Assembly (NCBI GenBank): GCA_045627185.1
Contig: JAZQNE010000049.1
Location: forward strand, 1-6,702
From: SZUA-448 sp045627185
GTDB lineage: Bacteria; Bacillota; Clostridia; Lachnospirales; Lachnospiraceae
Length of the DNA stretch: 6,702 nucleotides
Direction of reading: 5' to 3'
The notes under the pieces are model-generated. The model searched no databases. It was not told the origin of the DNA and saw nothing but the letters and a program-made list of their open reading frames with translations. This document shows positions 1 to 6,583 of the stretch, in pieces (within the stretch, counting starts at the first letter, position 1; every line of letters begins with the position of its first letter). Both the position numbers and the translations under genes were made by a program.

Positions 1-10
1 TTTTTTTCTA

Positions 11-39
11 TTGATTTACGGCAGGATAATGCCGATAAA
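11..39 (+). promoter_or_regulatory. Candidate sigma-A promoter for the protease/giant-protein operon
   Basis: TTGATT at 11-16 and GATAAA at 34-39 are separated by 17 bases. Each hexamer matches the housekeeping consensus at four of six positions. Transcription would start near 46 and leave a leader of about 75 bases. An alternative -10, GATAAT at 25-30, matches better, but its only -35 partner at 17-base spacing is the T run at 2-7. The assignment is by eye and the hexamers are weak. Confidence 0.35.
19..34. repeat. Short inverted repeat in the promoter spacer
   Basis: CGGCA at 19-23 and TGCCG at 30-34 are perfect complements around a six-base centre. The element lies between the candidate -35 and -10 boxes, where a repressor operator could sit. 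It is not followed by a T tract on either strand, so it does not look like a terminator. At 5 bp per arm, chance occurrence is possible. Confidence 0.3.
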
Positions 40-120
40 TAAAGAAGGTGTCTTTTTGTCCAAAAATGGGAGAACACCGTTGCCAAGATACTTCTGATTG
101 AAGAAATAAAGGACGATGTT

Positions 121-846
121 ATGGGTAAAAAAACGTGGATGATTGTTCTGCTTCTTTTCTGCATGCTTGTGTTCGGCGCCGGGTGCTTTGCACTTGGGCG
201 GGCGTTAGGCGGAAAAGAAAGTACTGTCCCGGTGGGAAACGGAATACAGCAGGCGGAAAACGGATTGCAGCAGGCGGAAAACGAAAAACATGCCGCCTTC
301 CCGCAGGAATTACTGGACAGTATCGTTTTACTTGAAATATATGATAAATCCGATAAAAAAGTTGCAACGGCAAGCGGCTTTGTTGCCTTTGAACCTAAAA
401 GGCTTGTGACCTGCCGTCATGCACTTGTAAATATGGATTATGCGGTCTGCACAACAGAGAAGGGAGAAACCTTCAGAGTTACTGCAATTACGGAAGCCGA
501 TGAAGCTTCGGACCTTGCATTTCTTAATCTTCCGGAGGATTGCAGCCTAAAAAGCCTGCAGCTTTCAAAAAAACAGTTAAAGCGCGGCGAGAGAGTAACG
601 GCGGTTGGAAGTCAGTTCGGAATCTTAAACGTGGTTACGGACGGAAATGTGAGTATGGTTAAACCGCCATACATTCTTTTTACCGCACCGGTGAACTCCG
701 GTTCGAGCGGCGGGCCGCTGTTTGACAGCAGCGGAGGCGTGTGCGGTGTTGTAAGAGGCGCTTACGACGACGGTCAGGGGATAAATGTTGCTGTTCCCAT
801 AGAACTGCTTATCAACTTATACGAGAAAAACGGAGGGACATTATGA
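121..846 (+). CDS. Membrane-tethered trypsin/HtrA-like serine protease without PDZ domain
   Basis: This 241-residue protein is a predicted extracytoplasmic serine endopeptidase of the chymotrypsin fold, closest by eye to the HtrA/DegP type (S1C). Residues 5-29 form a hydrophobic anchor or uncleaved signal after GKK. Cys22 lies at its end, but the preceding FGAG is a poor lipobox because Leu is missing at -3. A linker (about 35-60) carries a seven-residue tandem repeat. The catalytic domain follows: ASGFV near 84-88, His100 in TCRHAL, Asp131 in SDLAFL, and Ser196 in SGSSGGPLFD. Spacings of 31 and 65 residues compare with 30 and 75 in DegP (105/135/210), so the barrel is compact. NVAVPIELL near the C-terminus matches the 'INFAIP' strand that closes HtrA protease domains. 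The protein ends there, with no PDZ domain. AAAGGA at 108-113, seven bases before ATG, supports the start. The stop overlaps the next gene. The fold and triad are secure; the substrate is unknown. Confidence 0.9.
   Translation: MGKKTWMIVLLLFCMLVFGAGCFALGRALGGKESTVPVGNGIQQAENGLQQAENEKHAAFPQELLDSIVLLEIYDKSDKKVATASGFVAFEPKRLVTCRHALVNMDYAVCTTEKGETFRVTAITEADEASDLAFLNLPEDCSLKSLQLSKKQLKRGERVTAVGSQFGILNVVTDGNVSMVKPPYILFTAPVNSGSSGGPLFDSSGGVCGVVRGAYDDGQGINVAVPIELLINLYEKNGGTL
238..279 (+). repeat. In-frame 21-bp tandem duplication in the protease linker
   Basis: Two consecutive 21-bp units encode NGIQQAE and NGLQQAE (residues 40-53). They differ at only a few bases, and the array begins to repeat again (NE) at its end. 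The decamer AGGCGGAAAA occurs at 251-260 and 272-281, and once more upstream at 207-216. The unit length keeps the reading frame, so copy-number change would only alter tether length between membrane anchor and protease domain. Confidence 0.8.
832..846 (+). promoter_or_regulatory. Ribosome binding site and ATGA stop-start overlap
   Basis: GGAGGG at 832-837 is followed by five bases and then ATG at 843. The protease stop codon TGA (844-846) shares bases with this ATG. This fixes the downstream start at 843 rather than at the in-frame ATG at 741, which would give an Arg/Cys-rich extension overlapping the protease's catalytic Ser region and displace the membrane anchor from the N-terminus. The arrangement is typical of translational coupling and implies linked production of the two proteins. 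Confidence 0.88.
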
Positions 847-3800
847 GCAAACGGACAAAATGGATTATCGCGGCGGCTGCTGCAGCTGTTCTTATTACCG
901 GAATCGTGATTACAGCTGTGGCAATTCACAAGAAAAATGCCGGAAAAGGGCCGTCGGGCCAGCCGGATAATCCGGTGAATACCACCTTTTATGAGGTGAA
1001 ATTCGGACTTGCTTCGACAACGGCTCAAAAGGATGCCGCTACCGTTACACTTCCAAAGACCGCTATGGTAAAAGAGGGAACTATCGTCGGTGCGCTTGAA
1101 ATGCCTTATAAAGAGGGCGGAGTCTTTGTAGGCTGGTATTATGACGCCGAAAGGACAAAAATGGCTCTTTCGGGCGATAAAATCGCTTCTGACACCATGC
1201 TGTACGCTGACTTTGAAAGCAGCGACGGCCTGGAAAACAATTTTAAGATAAATTATATGTCCGAACAGAATGTCGGAACCGATTACGAAATCAGGCTGGC
1301 AGCTTACGGACTTACGGCTGACGAGGTCAGAAGCTTCCTTACTGTCTGCGATCTTTCAAAGGGCGGAGAAGCTGTTAATTATACAATCAGTGAGATTAAG
1401 GATGCGAACCGCGTACTCAATCTTGATGCCGATATTATTGAAAAGCTGCGCCCGACGCGTGACGGAAACGATCTTTCGAAGGCTCCCGATCTGAAACAGC
1501 TCAGACTCTTTTCTGTTAAGCCTGTGTCCGCATGGCAGCCGGGTGACCTGTTCCAGGCCGAACTTCAGTCGGCAAGCTCAATTCGGTTTGTTTCGAACGG
1601 AAATATTGCCGGAGAAAACGTTGTTTTCAATAACTTTACCGTTGCAAGAACGGAAATCAACACACTGCGTGTAAACAAGGATGTAGTGTTTATTAATGCT
1701 GCCGATACAAAGGGCGTTGACGTTAAGGGAGGTCTCTACAATCTTGTTGCAGACCTTAACGGCGATGACGCAAAACAGCAGGAAACAAGTGGCGTAATGC
1801 AGTATTCCGGACAGCTTTCCGTCGGCACCACCGTTGCGGTTTATAACGGAACCTTAAGGGCAAACGGAACGGTTGACGGCGAGGTAATATACCTGCTGAT
1901 AACGGAAAAGAATGCTGACGGTTCCTATACTTATGAGGGCGCAGAGCTTGACTCCGTCCTGTTTATTCCGGATGTAATTCCCGTACCCGATGACGGAACC
2001 TTTGAAGACGGCACCGTTACTGTCGAAAAGTCATATTTTGATTTTACAAAAGACAGCTTCCGCGTGTTCGGACTCGATGAAAATACAACGCTTGACGAGG
2101 GCGATTACATCGCACTTTACAAGGGAAAACTTAATCTTCTTGATAATGATGCTCTTGTCGGTTACGGCCTTGTAACGAAAGTATCGGAAAAAGGAAATAA
2201 GGTTACAATTGATTACACAGAGGCAAATGCTGAGCAAATCCTTAATTCCTTCCAGCTTTATTCCGCTGAAAGTAACATGGATGTTCCTCTTTCCGATGAT
2301 GAAATTGCCGCACTTGAAAAAAGCTTTGCGGAAGAAGCCGCAAGGAACGGCTTTGGTGAAAGAACAGTTGACTACATCGAAGCGCTTCTTACCGGTGATG
2401 AACTTGACGGCGAGCAGTACAGGGAGGCAATTACAAGCCTTAAATTTGAAGACCGAACGGGACACAGTTATTCGCTTGAGGATATTCGTCTTCTTGCCGA
2501 TTCCTCCGATAAGGTTGAGATTTCGGAAGCACCTAAGATTCAGGCCGTTGTAGGCACAAAGCTCGATCATTTCGAGGGCTCAACGGGTGTCCGCATCGAA
2601 ATAAGCGCAAGCTTTTCAATTAAGTTCAAGCTGAACAAAACCGCAAAAGGCCAGAATGAAATAGAAATCAAAATTGTTGCCGCTCTTGAGCAGGAGGTTG
2701 TGCTCGGTCTTTCCATAAGCGCAGACGCCGACTGGAAGTGGTATGTATGCATTCCCGTGCTTCAGGGCGTTGACATCAAGGTTGCACTTCAGGCCGGAAC
2801 CTACACGGGACTCGGCGCATCCGTGGCTGTGACCACTTCTGTTGATGACGATGAATCCGAGTGGAAAAAGCTTGTCGAAGCCAACAATTCTGTGGATAAA
2901 AAGTCAGGGGAGAAGAAGGATCAGAAGTCGTTAAAGGACACCCTGAAGGCTATGAAGGATACCTTCAAGACCGTTCAAAACGGCGTCGGAGGTTCTAAGG
3001 AAGGCAAGGAAAAGCTTGAGGAGGTTAAGGACAAGGATGACGACCAGTTCGAGAGCAACGGCGGTATCGGCGGCGACCTTCAGGATAAGTATTCCGGAAT
3101 GCTTTCAAACGATGCCGAATATATCGATATTGTTAACCAGAAAATCTTCGAAATAGCCGCAAGTCCCGATCCTATCCACCTTGTGGAATTCAGCCTCGGA
3201 GTCAACTTTGTGGTAAGTCTTAAGGTAAACTGTATGATGGGCTGGGGCATAAGCTATGCAAATGCAAAGCAGTACTGCTTCCTTGTTCACATCAATGTTT
3301 TCGGAAATGAAGAATCATCCTGCAAGAGTACAACGGCCGACCTTGAAACACCTAACTTCAGGGCTGATTTCTACTGCTTCGGTAATGTCGGCTTAAGAGC
3401 CGGAATCCGCATGGATGCAAGAGTTGGTGTTGTTTCCACAAAACTCAATTCCGTCGGAATTATTGCCGAGGTTGGAATTTACGGCGAAGTTTACGGGTTC
3501 CTGTACGTTTACTATTCGTGGGAGAGCGGTGAAGGCTCGGATATGGGCGCAATGGGCTCGCTTCTTTTCGAAATCGGCGTTTATCTGAAGATTGATTTTA
3601 ATGCAAGACTTGTAGGAACAAAGCTTAATAAGACTATCAATATTTACAGTCATCAGTGGCCTCTGCTTCAGCTTGGTGCAGCAAAGGTACCGCTTGAGTT
3701 TGAGGATGTTGATGACTCACTGCTCAATCTGGAATTTAAGCAACCGTCCGAAACAGATCAGGCTGCGGGCAAGGCTGTTACGGCATCGAACACACTTAAG

Positions 3801-6455
3801 ATTCCCGATGATGTTTTCAAAATCAAGGTTATGTCGTTAAAGAACGGAAAGACATCGACCGTTAACGATGATACGGACGTTGCCGGAAACGAGGCATATA
3901 CCTTTACGCAGAACGGTATTGCGTTTACACAGTACAACGAAGAGCACTACGATATCCGCTGTGTCGATCTTACCGGAAAGAACGGAACGGCCGCTGACAC
4001 ACACCAGGTACGCTATCTGCCGGAAACAAACGAAATCTATATCAGACCGCTTCCGGGTGTATCTGAGTTGTGGGGACAGATTATCATCACTTATAAGAAT
4101 AACACCTTTGGATTTAATACGAGCAGGATTTCACGAACTGTTAACGTTCACTGGAAGGGTTCGCCCGTTTCGGCTGAAGTTCAGTATTATTTGCGTGATG
4201 AGAACGGCAGTTATTTTTACATAAGGGGCAACTACTCACTTAAGCAGATCGGCTCTTTCAGCGGATTTGACGGCGTTCAGTACGACCTTGTTGTTGATTC
4301 CGCATTCTGTGAGCTCTTCCCGGGATATCGTCTTACCGATGTAAGATTTGATGATGAGGATCTTCTTAAGGAAACATATTATGCGAAGCTTAACAGCTTT
4401 AACAACCTGTTTGACGAATACAAAAAGATGCGTAATACCGGAAGCGTTTCCGAAGTTCATAAAATGTATGAGGAAGTCAGCAGGCTGGGTGATGAGCTTG
4501 ATATTGCATGGAATGCGTATAACAACTACGGTAAAAACGTTGACGAAACCGTAAAGAATCAGGCAGGAACATTGTATTTCCTGATGTGTTCACAAAATAC
4601 CGTTGTTAAACTGTTCTTCGATCCTGTTGAGAACACCGTTGACTGGGTAATGAATCCGCGCGGCTTTGATGCCATGGATGCCGGCAAACCGGTTTATGCT
4701 TACACTGCCGATTGCTATAACAGTACCAAGGTTCAAAAGGATGGTAAGCTGCTTGATGCAATGCCGGGAAACCTTGCAAAGTTTGCAGAAGAACATTCGA
4801 ATCATAAGATTAACTGGTATTATTTCGAACCCGAAACAAAGACGCATGACATCATTTCTCAGATTGCGCTTGATAACCGTGACAAGTGGCAGCCGCTTAC
4901 CGCTGAAACCGTTATGCCCGACGCCTATGTGATGGTTGTGGGCGTTGAAGAGGATGCGGATGTATTCACTGTTTTCTGGTATGATGACAAGAATGAGGTT
5001 TATGATTATGCAAATGTCAGAGCCGGAGATACAATTCCCGCTCATGACGGCATTCCAAGTGATGAGCTTGTGGGAAAAGTATTCCGGGATTGGGTATTTG
5101 AGGACGGAAGCTTCATAATTCCCGGTTATACCGATAAGATGCCGCGTGCAAACGTTTCGATTTACCCGACCTTTGCGGAAACATATCATGTTATAAAGTA
5201 TTCGGTTGAAGGAAAGGACGGCTATTTCGACAACTCCTTCTTCGTTGCGGCCTACGGCAGCAATGTTCAAAATGAACTTAATTCCTTTAACCGGTGGCCT
5301 GTTTACGAGGATCTTGTGCTGAACTGGTACATCGTTACAGGTTCCGAAAATCCCGATGAGCAGGAAATCTTTATTGAGCCTTCGCTTACAATGCCCGATA
5401 CGGACCTGACGGTTATCGGCAGATATGAGACACCGTCCTTCACGCTTTCATGGAAGGATGGAGTAAATGAACGTAACGAGGTTTACAAGCTTGGTGAAAG
5501 CATAGTAATTCCTGCAGATACGGCAGCGGGTGAAACCGGCACAGGCTGGAAGCTTGGCGATGAGTATGTAAAGGGCACCTTTATCATGCCAAACCATGAT
5601 GTAACGCTGGTTGCCGAAACTCACAGACATGACTTTAAGGTTACGAAAGAGACTGCGGCAACATGCAACGCCACGGGAAAGACGGATAAAGAATGTTCGC
5701 TTTGCGGAGCAAAAACAACGGAAACAAGTCCGAAAAATCCCGCAAATCATGCGGCGGGAGACCCTGAAATCAGAAATGCGGTCAATGCGACACATCTTGC
5801 GGAAGGCTATTCCGGCGACAAGTATTGCAGACATTGCGGAGTACTTCTTGAAAAGGGTCACACGCTTCCTAAGCTTGAGCTTGGAAACAATTATATTATT
5901 GTTTATAAGGACGACAGAGGTGCTGCCGATTTTGAGGCGGTTTATGAAAACGGCAAGTCTGCAAAGCTTGACTTTGGGCTGTTCAGCTATCAGGGAATGT
6001 ATATTGACGGCTGGAGCTGCAGAATTGACGGTGAACGTCACGGTTTTGATGCAGATGCTTCAATTGTCTGGAAGGCAGCAGAGGCAATCGATGCAGGATA
6101 TATATATCTTCCGGCTCTTGACCCCGACGGCGACCATATTGTTACAATTACCGCAATTCATACGCTTAAGTTCTACGATGTTGAATATTATTCGGTTGCA
6201 CCCGATGGCTCAATAATTTCGCTTCCGGGTGGTTTGGGTTCCGTTTCTTACGGCGAAAAACTTAATATCTCTCTCGACTGGGATGTTGCGGATGATTATG
6301 CCGGATATCCCGGAAAGACAATTATCGGCTGGTCATACACGCCGGGCGGTGAACAAAAGCTTTCGGGCGCGTCTGCAGCGCTTCCTGCGTTTGATGATGT
6401 TCCGGGTGACGGTAACAGAAAACTTCTTAAACTTTACGCTATTTGGAGCGATTAA
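843..6455 (+). CDS. Giant N-terminally anchored surface protein with InlB-like repeats and Cys/His modules
   Basis: This 1870-residue protein is not one I can name. MSKRTK plus an Ala/Ile/Val helix (7-28) predicts cytoplasmic N-terminus and extracellular C-terminus. Visible regions in order are: InlB-like B-repeat 77-125 (FVGWYYD, then LYADF); Ig-like segment about 137-200; duplicated beta module 319-385 and 404-475; helical 483-555; amphipathic beta strands 575-670 and 780-960, split by a Lys/Asp-rich linker 675-745; beta/Ig-like 980-1165; helical insertion 1172-1243; InlB-like units about 1374-1446, 1450-1529 and 1533-1592; Cys/His modules 1594-1675; and final InlB-like units 1683-1774 and 1776-1868 (GWS.TPGG, LYAIW). 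No enzymatic motif, LPXTG, SLH or dockerin is visible, so the N-terminal helix is the only anchor. The role is probably adhesion, structural work or ligand binding at the envelope, in partnership with the coupled protease. Codon style looks even across the gene and no frameshift is seen. The CDS and topology are secure; the function is not. Confidence 0.93.
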   Translation: MSKRTKWIIAAAAAAVLITGIVITAVAIHKKNAGKGPSGQPDNPVNTTFYEVKFGLASTTAQKDAATVTLPKTAMVKEGTIVGALEMPYKEGGVFVGWYYDAERTKMALSGDKIASDTMLYADFESSDGLENNFKINYMSEQNVGTDYEIRLAAYGLTADEVRSFLTVCDLSKGGEAVNYTISEIKDANRVLNLDADIIEKLRPTRDGNDLSKAPDLKQLRLFSVKPVSAWQPGDLFQAELQSASSIRFVSNGNIAGENVVFNNFTVARTEINTLRVNKDVVFINAADTKGVDVKGGLYNLVADLNGDDAKQQETSGVMQYSGQLSVGTTVAVYNGTLRANGTVDGEVIYLLITEKNADGSYTYEGAELDSVLFIPDVIPVPDDGTFEDGTVTVEKSYFDFTKDSFRVFGLDENTTLDEGDYIALYKGKLNLLDNDALVGYGLVTKVSEKGNKVTIDYTEANAEQILNSFQLYSAESNMDVPLSDDEIAALEKSFAEEAARNGFGERTVDYIEALLTGDELDGEQYREAITSLKFEDRTGHSYSLEDIRLLADSSDKVEISEAPKIQAVVGTKLDHFEGSTGVRIEISASFSIKFKLNKTAKGQNEIEIKIVAALEQEVVLGLSISADADWKWYVCIPVLQGVDIKVALQAGTYTGLGASVAVTTSVDDDESEWKKLVEANNSVDKKSGEKKDQKSLKDTLKAMKDTFKTVQNGVGGSKEGKEKLEEVKDKDDDQFESNGGIGGDLQDKYSGMLSNDAEYIDIVNQKIFEIAASPDPIHLVEFSLGVNFVVSLKVNCMMGWGISYANAKQYCFLVHINVFGNEESSCKSTTADLETPNFRADFYCFGNVGLRAGIRMDARVGVVSTKLNSVGIIAEVGIYGEVYGFLYVYYSWESGEGSDMGAMGSLLFEIGVYLKIDFNARLVGTKLNKTINIYSHQWPLLQLGAAKVPLEFEDVDDSLLNLEFKQPSETDQAAGKAVTASNTLKIPDDVFKIKVMSLKNGKTSTVNDDTDVAGNEAYTFTQNGIAFTQYNEEHYDIRCVDLTGKNGTAADTHQVRYLPETNEIYIRPLPGVSELWGQIIITYKNNTFGFNTSRISRTVNVHWKGSPVSAEVQYYLRDENGSYFYIRGNYSLKQIGSFSGFDGVQYDLVVDSAFCELFPGYRLTDVRFDDEDLLKETYYAKLNSFNNLFDEYKKMRNTGSVSEVHKMYEEVSRLGDELDIAWNAYNNYGKNVDETVKNQAGTLYFLMCSQNTVVKLFFDPVENTVDWVMNPRGFDAMDAGKPVYAYTADCYNSTKVQKDGKLLDAMPGNLAKFAEEHSNHKINWYYFEPETKTHDIISQIALDNRDKWQPLTAETVMPDAYVMVVGVEEDADVFTVFWYDDKNEVYDYANVRAGDTIPAHDGIPSDELVGKVFRDWVFEDGSFIIPGYTDKMPRANVSIYPTFAETYHVIKYSVEGKDGYFDNSFFVAAYGSNVQNELNSFNRWPVYEDLVLNWYIVTGSENPDEQEIFIEPSLTMPDTDLTVIGRYETPSFTLSWKDGVNERNEVYKLGESIVIPADTAAGETGTGWKLGDEYVKGTFIMPNHDVTLVAETHRHDFKVTKETAATCNATGKTDKECSLCGAKTTETSPKNPANHAAGDPEIRNAVNATHLAEGYSGDKYCRHCGVLLEKGHTLPKLELGNNYIIVYKDDRGAADFEAVYENGKSAKLDFGLFSYQGMYIDGWSCRIDGERHGFDADASIVWKAAEAIDAGYIYLPALDPDGDHIVTITAIHTLKFYDVEYYSVAPDGSIISLPGGLGSVSYGEKLNISLDWDVADDYAGYPGKTIIGWSYTPGGEQKLSGASAALPAFDDVPGDGNRKLLKLYAIWSD
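861..926 (+). other. Single membrane anchor of the giant protein
   Basis: Residues 7-28 are Trp followed by a run of Ala, Ile, Val, Leu and Thr with no charge. They are flanked by KRTK on the inside and HKK on the outside, then a Gly/Pro/Asn linker. No Ala-X-Ala site followed by a clean break is obvious and there is no lipobox, so an uncleaved signal-anchor is favoured over a removed signal peptide. If it were cleaved, the protein would be secreted free, because no other anchor exists. Confidence 0.75.
1071..1217 (+). other. N-terminal InlB-like B-repeat
   Basis: Residues 77-125 show the B-repeat signature: a KEGT turn, Gly-rich strand, GGVFVGWYYDAERT, a variable stretch with KIASDT, and LYADF. 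The family is a small beta-grasp-like module (about 65-75 residues) found in Listeria internalin B and in many clostridial surface proteins, usually as a stalk or ligand-contact unit. It sits directly after the membrane-proximal linker, while the protein's other InlB-like units are all near the C-terminus. Confidence 0.75.
1797..2267 (+). other. Internally duplicated beta module
   Basis: Residues 319-385 and 404-475 align by eye. Each starts with a Gly turn, then VAVYNGTL or IALYKGKL, a Gly-containing strand, a shared EK followed by a polar turn, a Tyr-containing strand, and an ending in VL or IL. Only a minority of residues are identical, so this is an old duplication. A third, fainter relative may lie at about 222-245 (PGDLFQAEL). 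I do not recognise the family; the strand pattern suggests a small barrel or Ig-like fold. Confidence 0.5.
2565..3722 (+). other. Unassigned Gly-rich amphipathic beta-strand region
   Basis: Residues 575-670 and 780-960 consist of long stretches alternating hydrophobic and polar residues, with many Gly turns (for example VGLRAGIRMDARVGVV, then GEVYGFLYVYYSW). Strands of about 8-12 residues recur. The two halves are separated by a highly charged linker at 675-745. The pattern resembles large beta sheets, a barrel or a hydrophobic groove, which is unusual for a Gram-positive extracellular protein. I recognise no family. Confidence 0.5.
4356..4571 (+). other. Helical insertion in the beta-rich ectodomain
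   Basis: Residues 1172-1243 are rich in Glu, Lys, Leu, Tyr and Asn with few Gly or Pro. Hydrophobics are spaced as in two antiparallel helices: LLKETYYAKLNSFNNLF to EYKKMR, a turn near NTGS, then VHKMYEEVSRLGDELDIA. It interrupts beta-type sequence on both sides and looks like a helical hairpin insertion. Confidence 0.55.
5622..5867 (+). other. Tandem Cys/His (zinc-ribbon-like) modules
   Basis: Two units of the short repeat seen in many clostridial surface proteins (His, then ATC..G, then C..CG, then a closing Pro/His) lie at residues 1594-1675. Unit one has His1594/His1596, Cys1608, Cys1618-x-x-Cys1621 and His1636. Unit two has NAVNATH with His1651, Cys1662-x-x-Cys1665 and His1673. In unit two, His1651 stands where the repeat normally has Cys. 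Metal binding is plausible from the ligand spacing but not proven. Confidence 0.65.
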
Positions 6456-6501
6456 AATGGACTTTTCTTAAATAAAAACATATGGTAAAATGTAACGCAT
6501 A

Positions 6502-6539
6502 GTACAAGGGCATAGTTAGTTAAGACTATGCCCTTGTAC
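6502..6539. terminator. Perfect 15-bp hairpin after the operon, possible terminator
   Basis: GTACAAGGGCATAGT (6502-6516) and its exact complement (6525-6539) flank an eight-base loop. The hairpin begins 46 bases after the giant protein's stop and ends 44 bases before the next start codon. The position fits a transcription terminator between units, but no T tract follows: the bases after the stem are GTAATGAGC. It may end transcription inefficiently, protect the upstream mRNA 3' end, or sit in the leader of the next gene. Confidence 0.5.
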
Positions 6540-6583
6540 GTAATGAGCAGATAATATTAATCAGATTCTTTGAAAGGGGCATT

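Noticed and set aside
1..7. T run that could be the tail of an upstream gene's terminator
   Set aside because: The stem would lie outside the window, so the call cannot be supported; it may equally be an AT-rich promoter-proximal stretch.
47..78. Possible leader hairpin GGTGTCT / AGAACACC
   Set aside because: Pairing needs a bulge, is only about seven base pairs with a long loop and has no T tract or riboswitch-like conserved core.
175..189. Lipobox at Cys22 of the protease
   Set aside because: The residues before Cys are Gly-Ala-Gly with no Leu at -3, so a plain membrane anchor is more likely than lipid modification.
741..842. In-frame upstream ATG that would extend the giant protein by 34 residues
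   Set aside because: The extension is Arg/Cys-rich, overlaps the protease in another frame and buries the membrane anchor. The ATG at 843 has a strong GGAGGG site and an ATGA overlap.
2031..2570. Antisense open frame of 179 codons
   Set aside because: It lies wholly inside the giant gene, with a Cys/Phe/Ile-rich composition typical of a reverse-frame shadow and no recognisable domain.
4590..5270. Antisense open frame of 226 codons
   Set aside because: It is inside the giant gene and complementary to InlB-like coding sequence. No motif or separate gene context supports it.
5448..6216. Overlapping long open frames on both strands (197 and 201 codons)
   Set aside because: Both overlie the Cys/His and final InlB-like coding region, are low in recognisable structure and rich in Arg/Ile/Cys as expected for shadow frames.
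6463..6491. Possible promoter for the lipoprotein gene (TAAAAT at 6486-6491)
   Set aside because: The -10-like box is fair, but the matching -35 position (TTTTCT) fits only three of six bases, and no better pair was found between 6456 and 6583.
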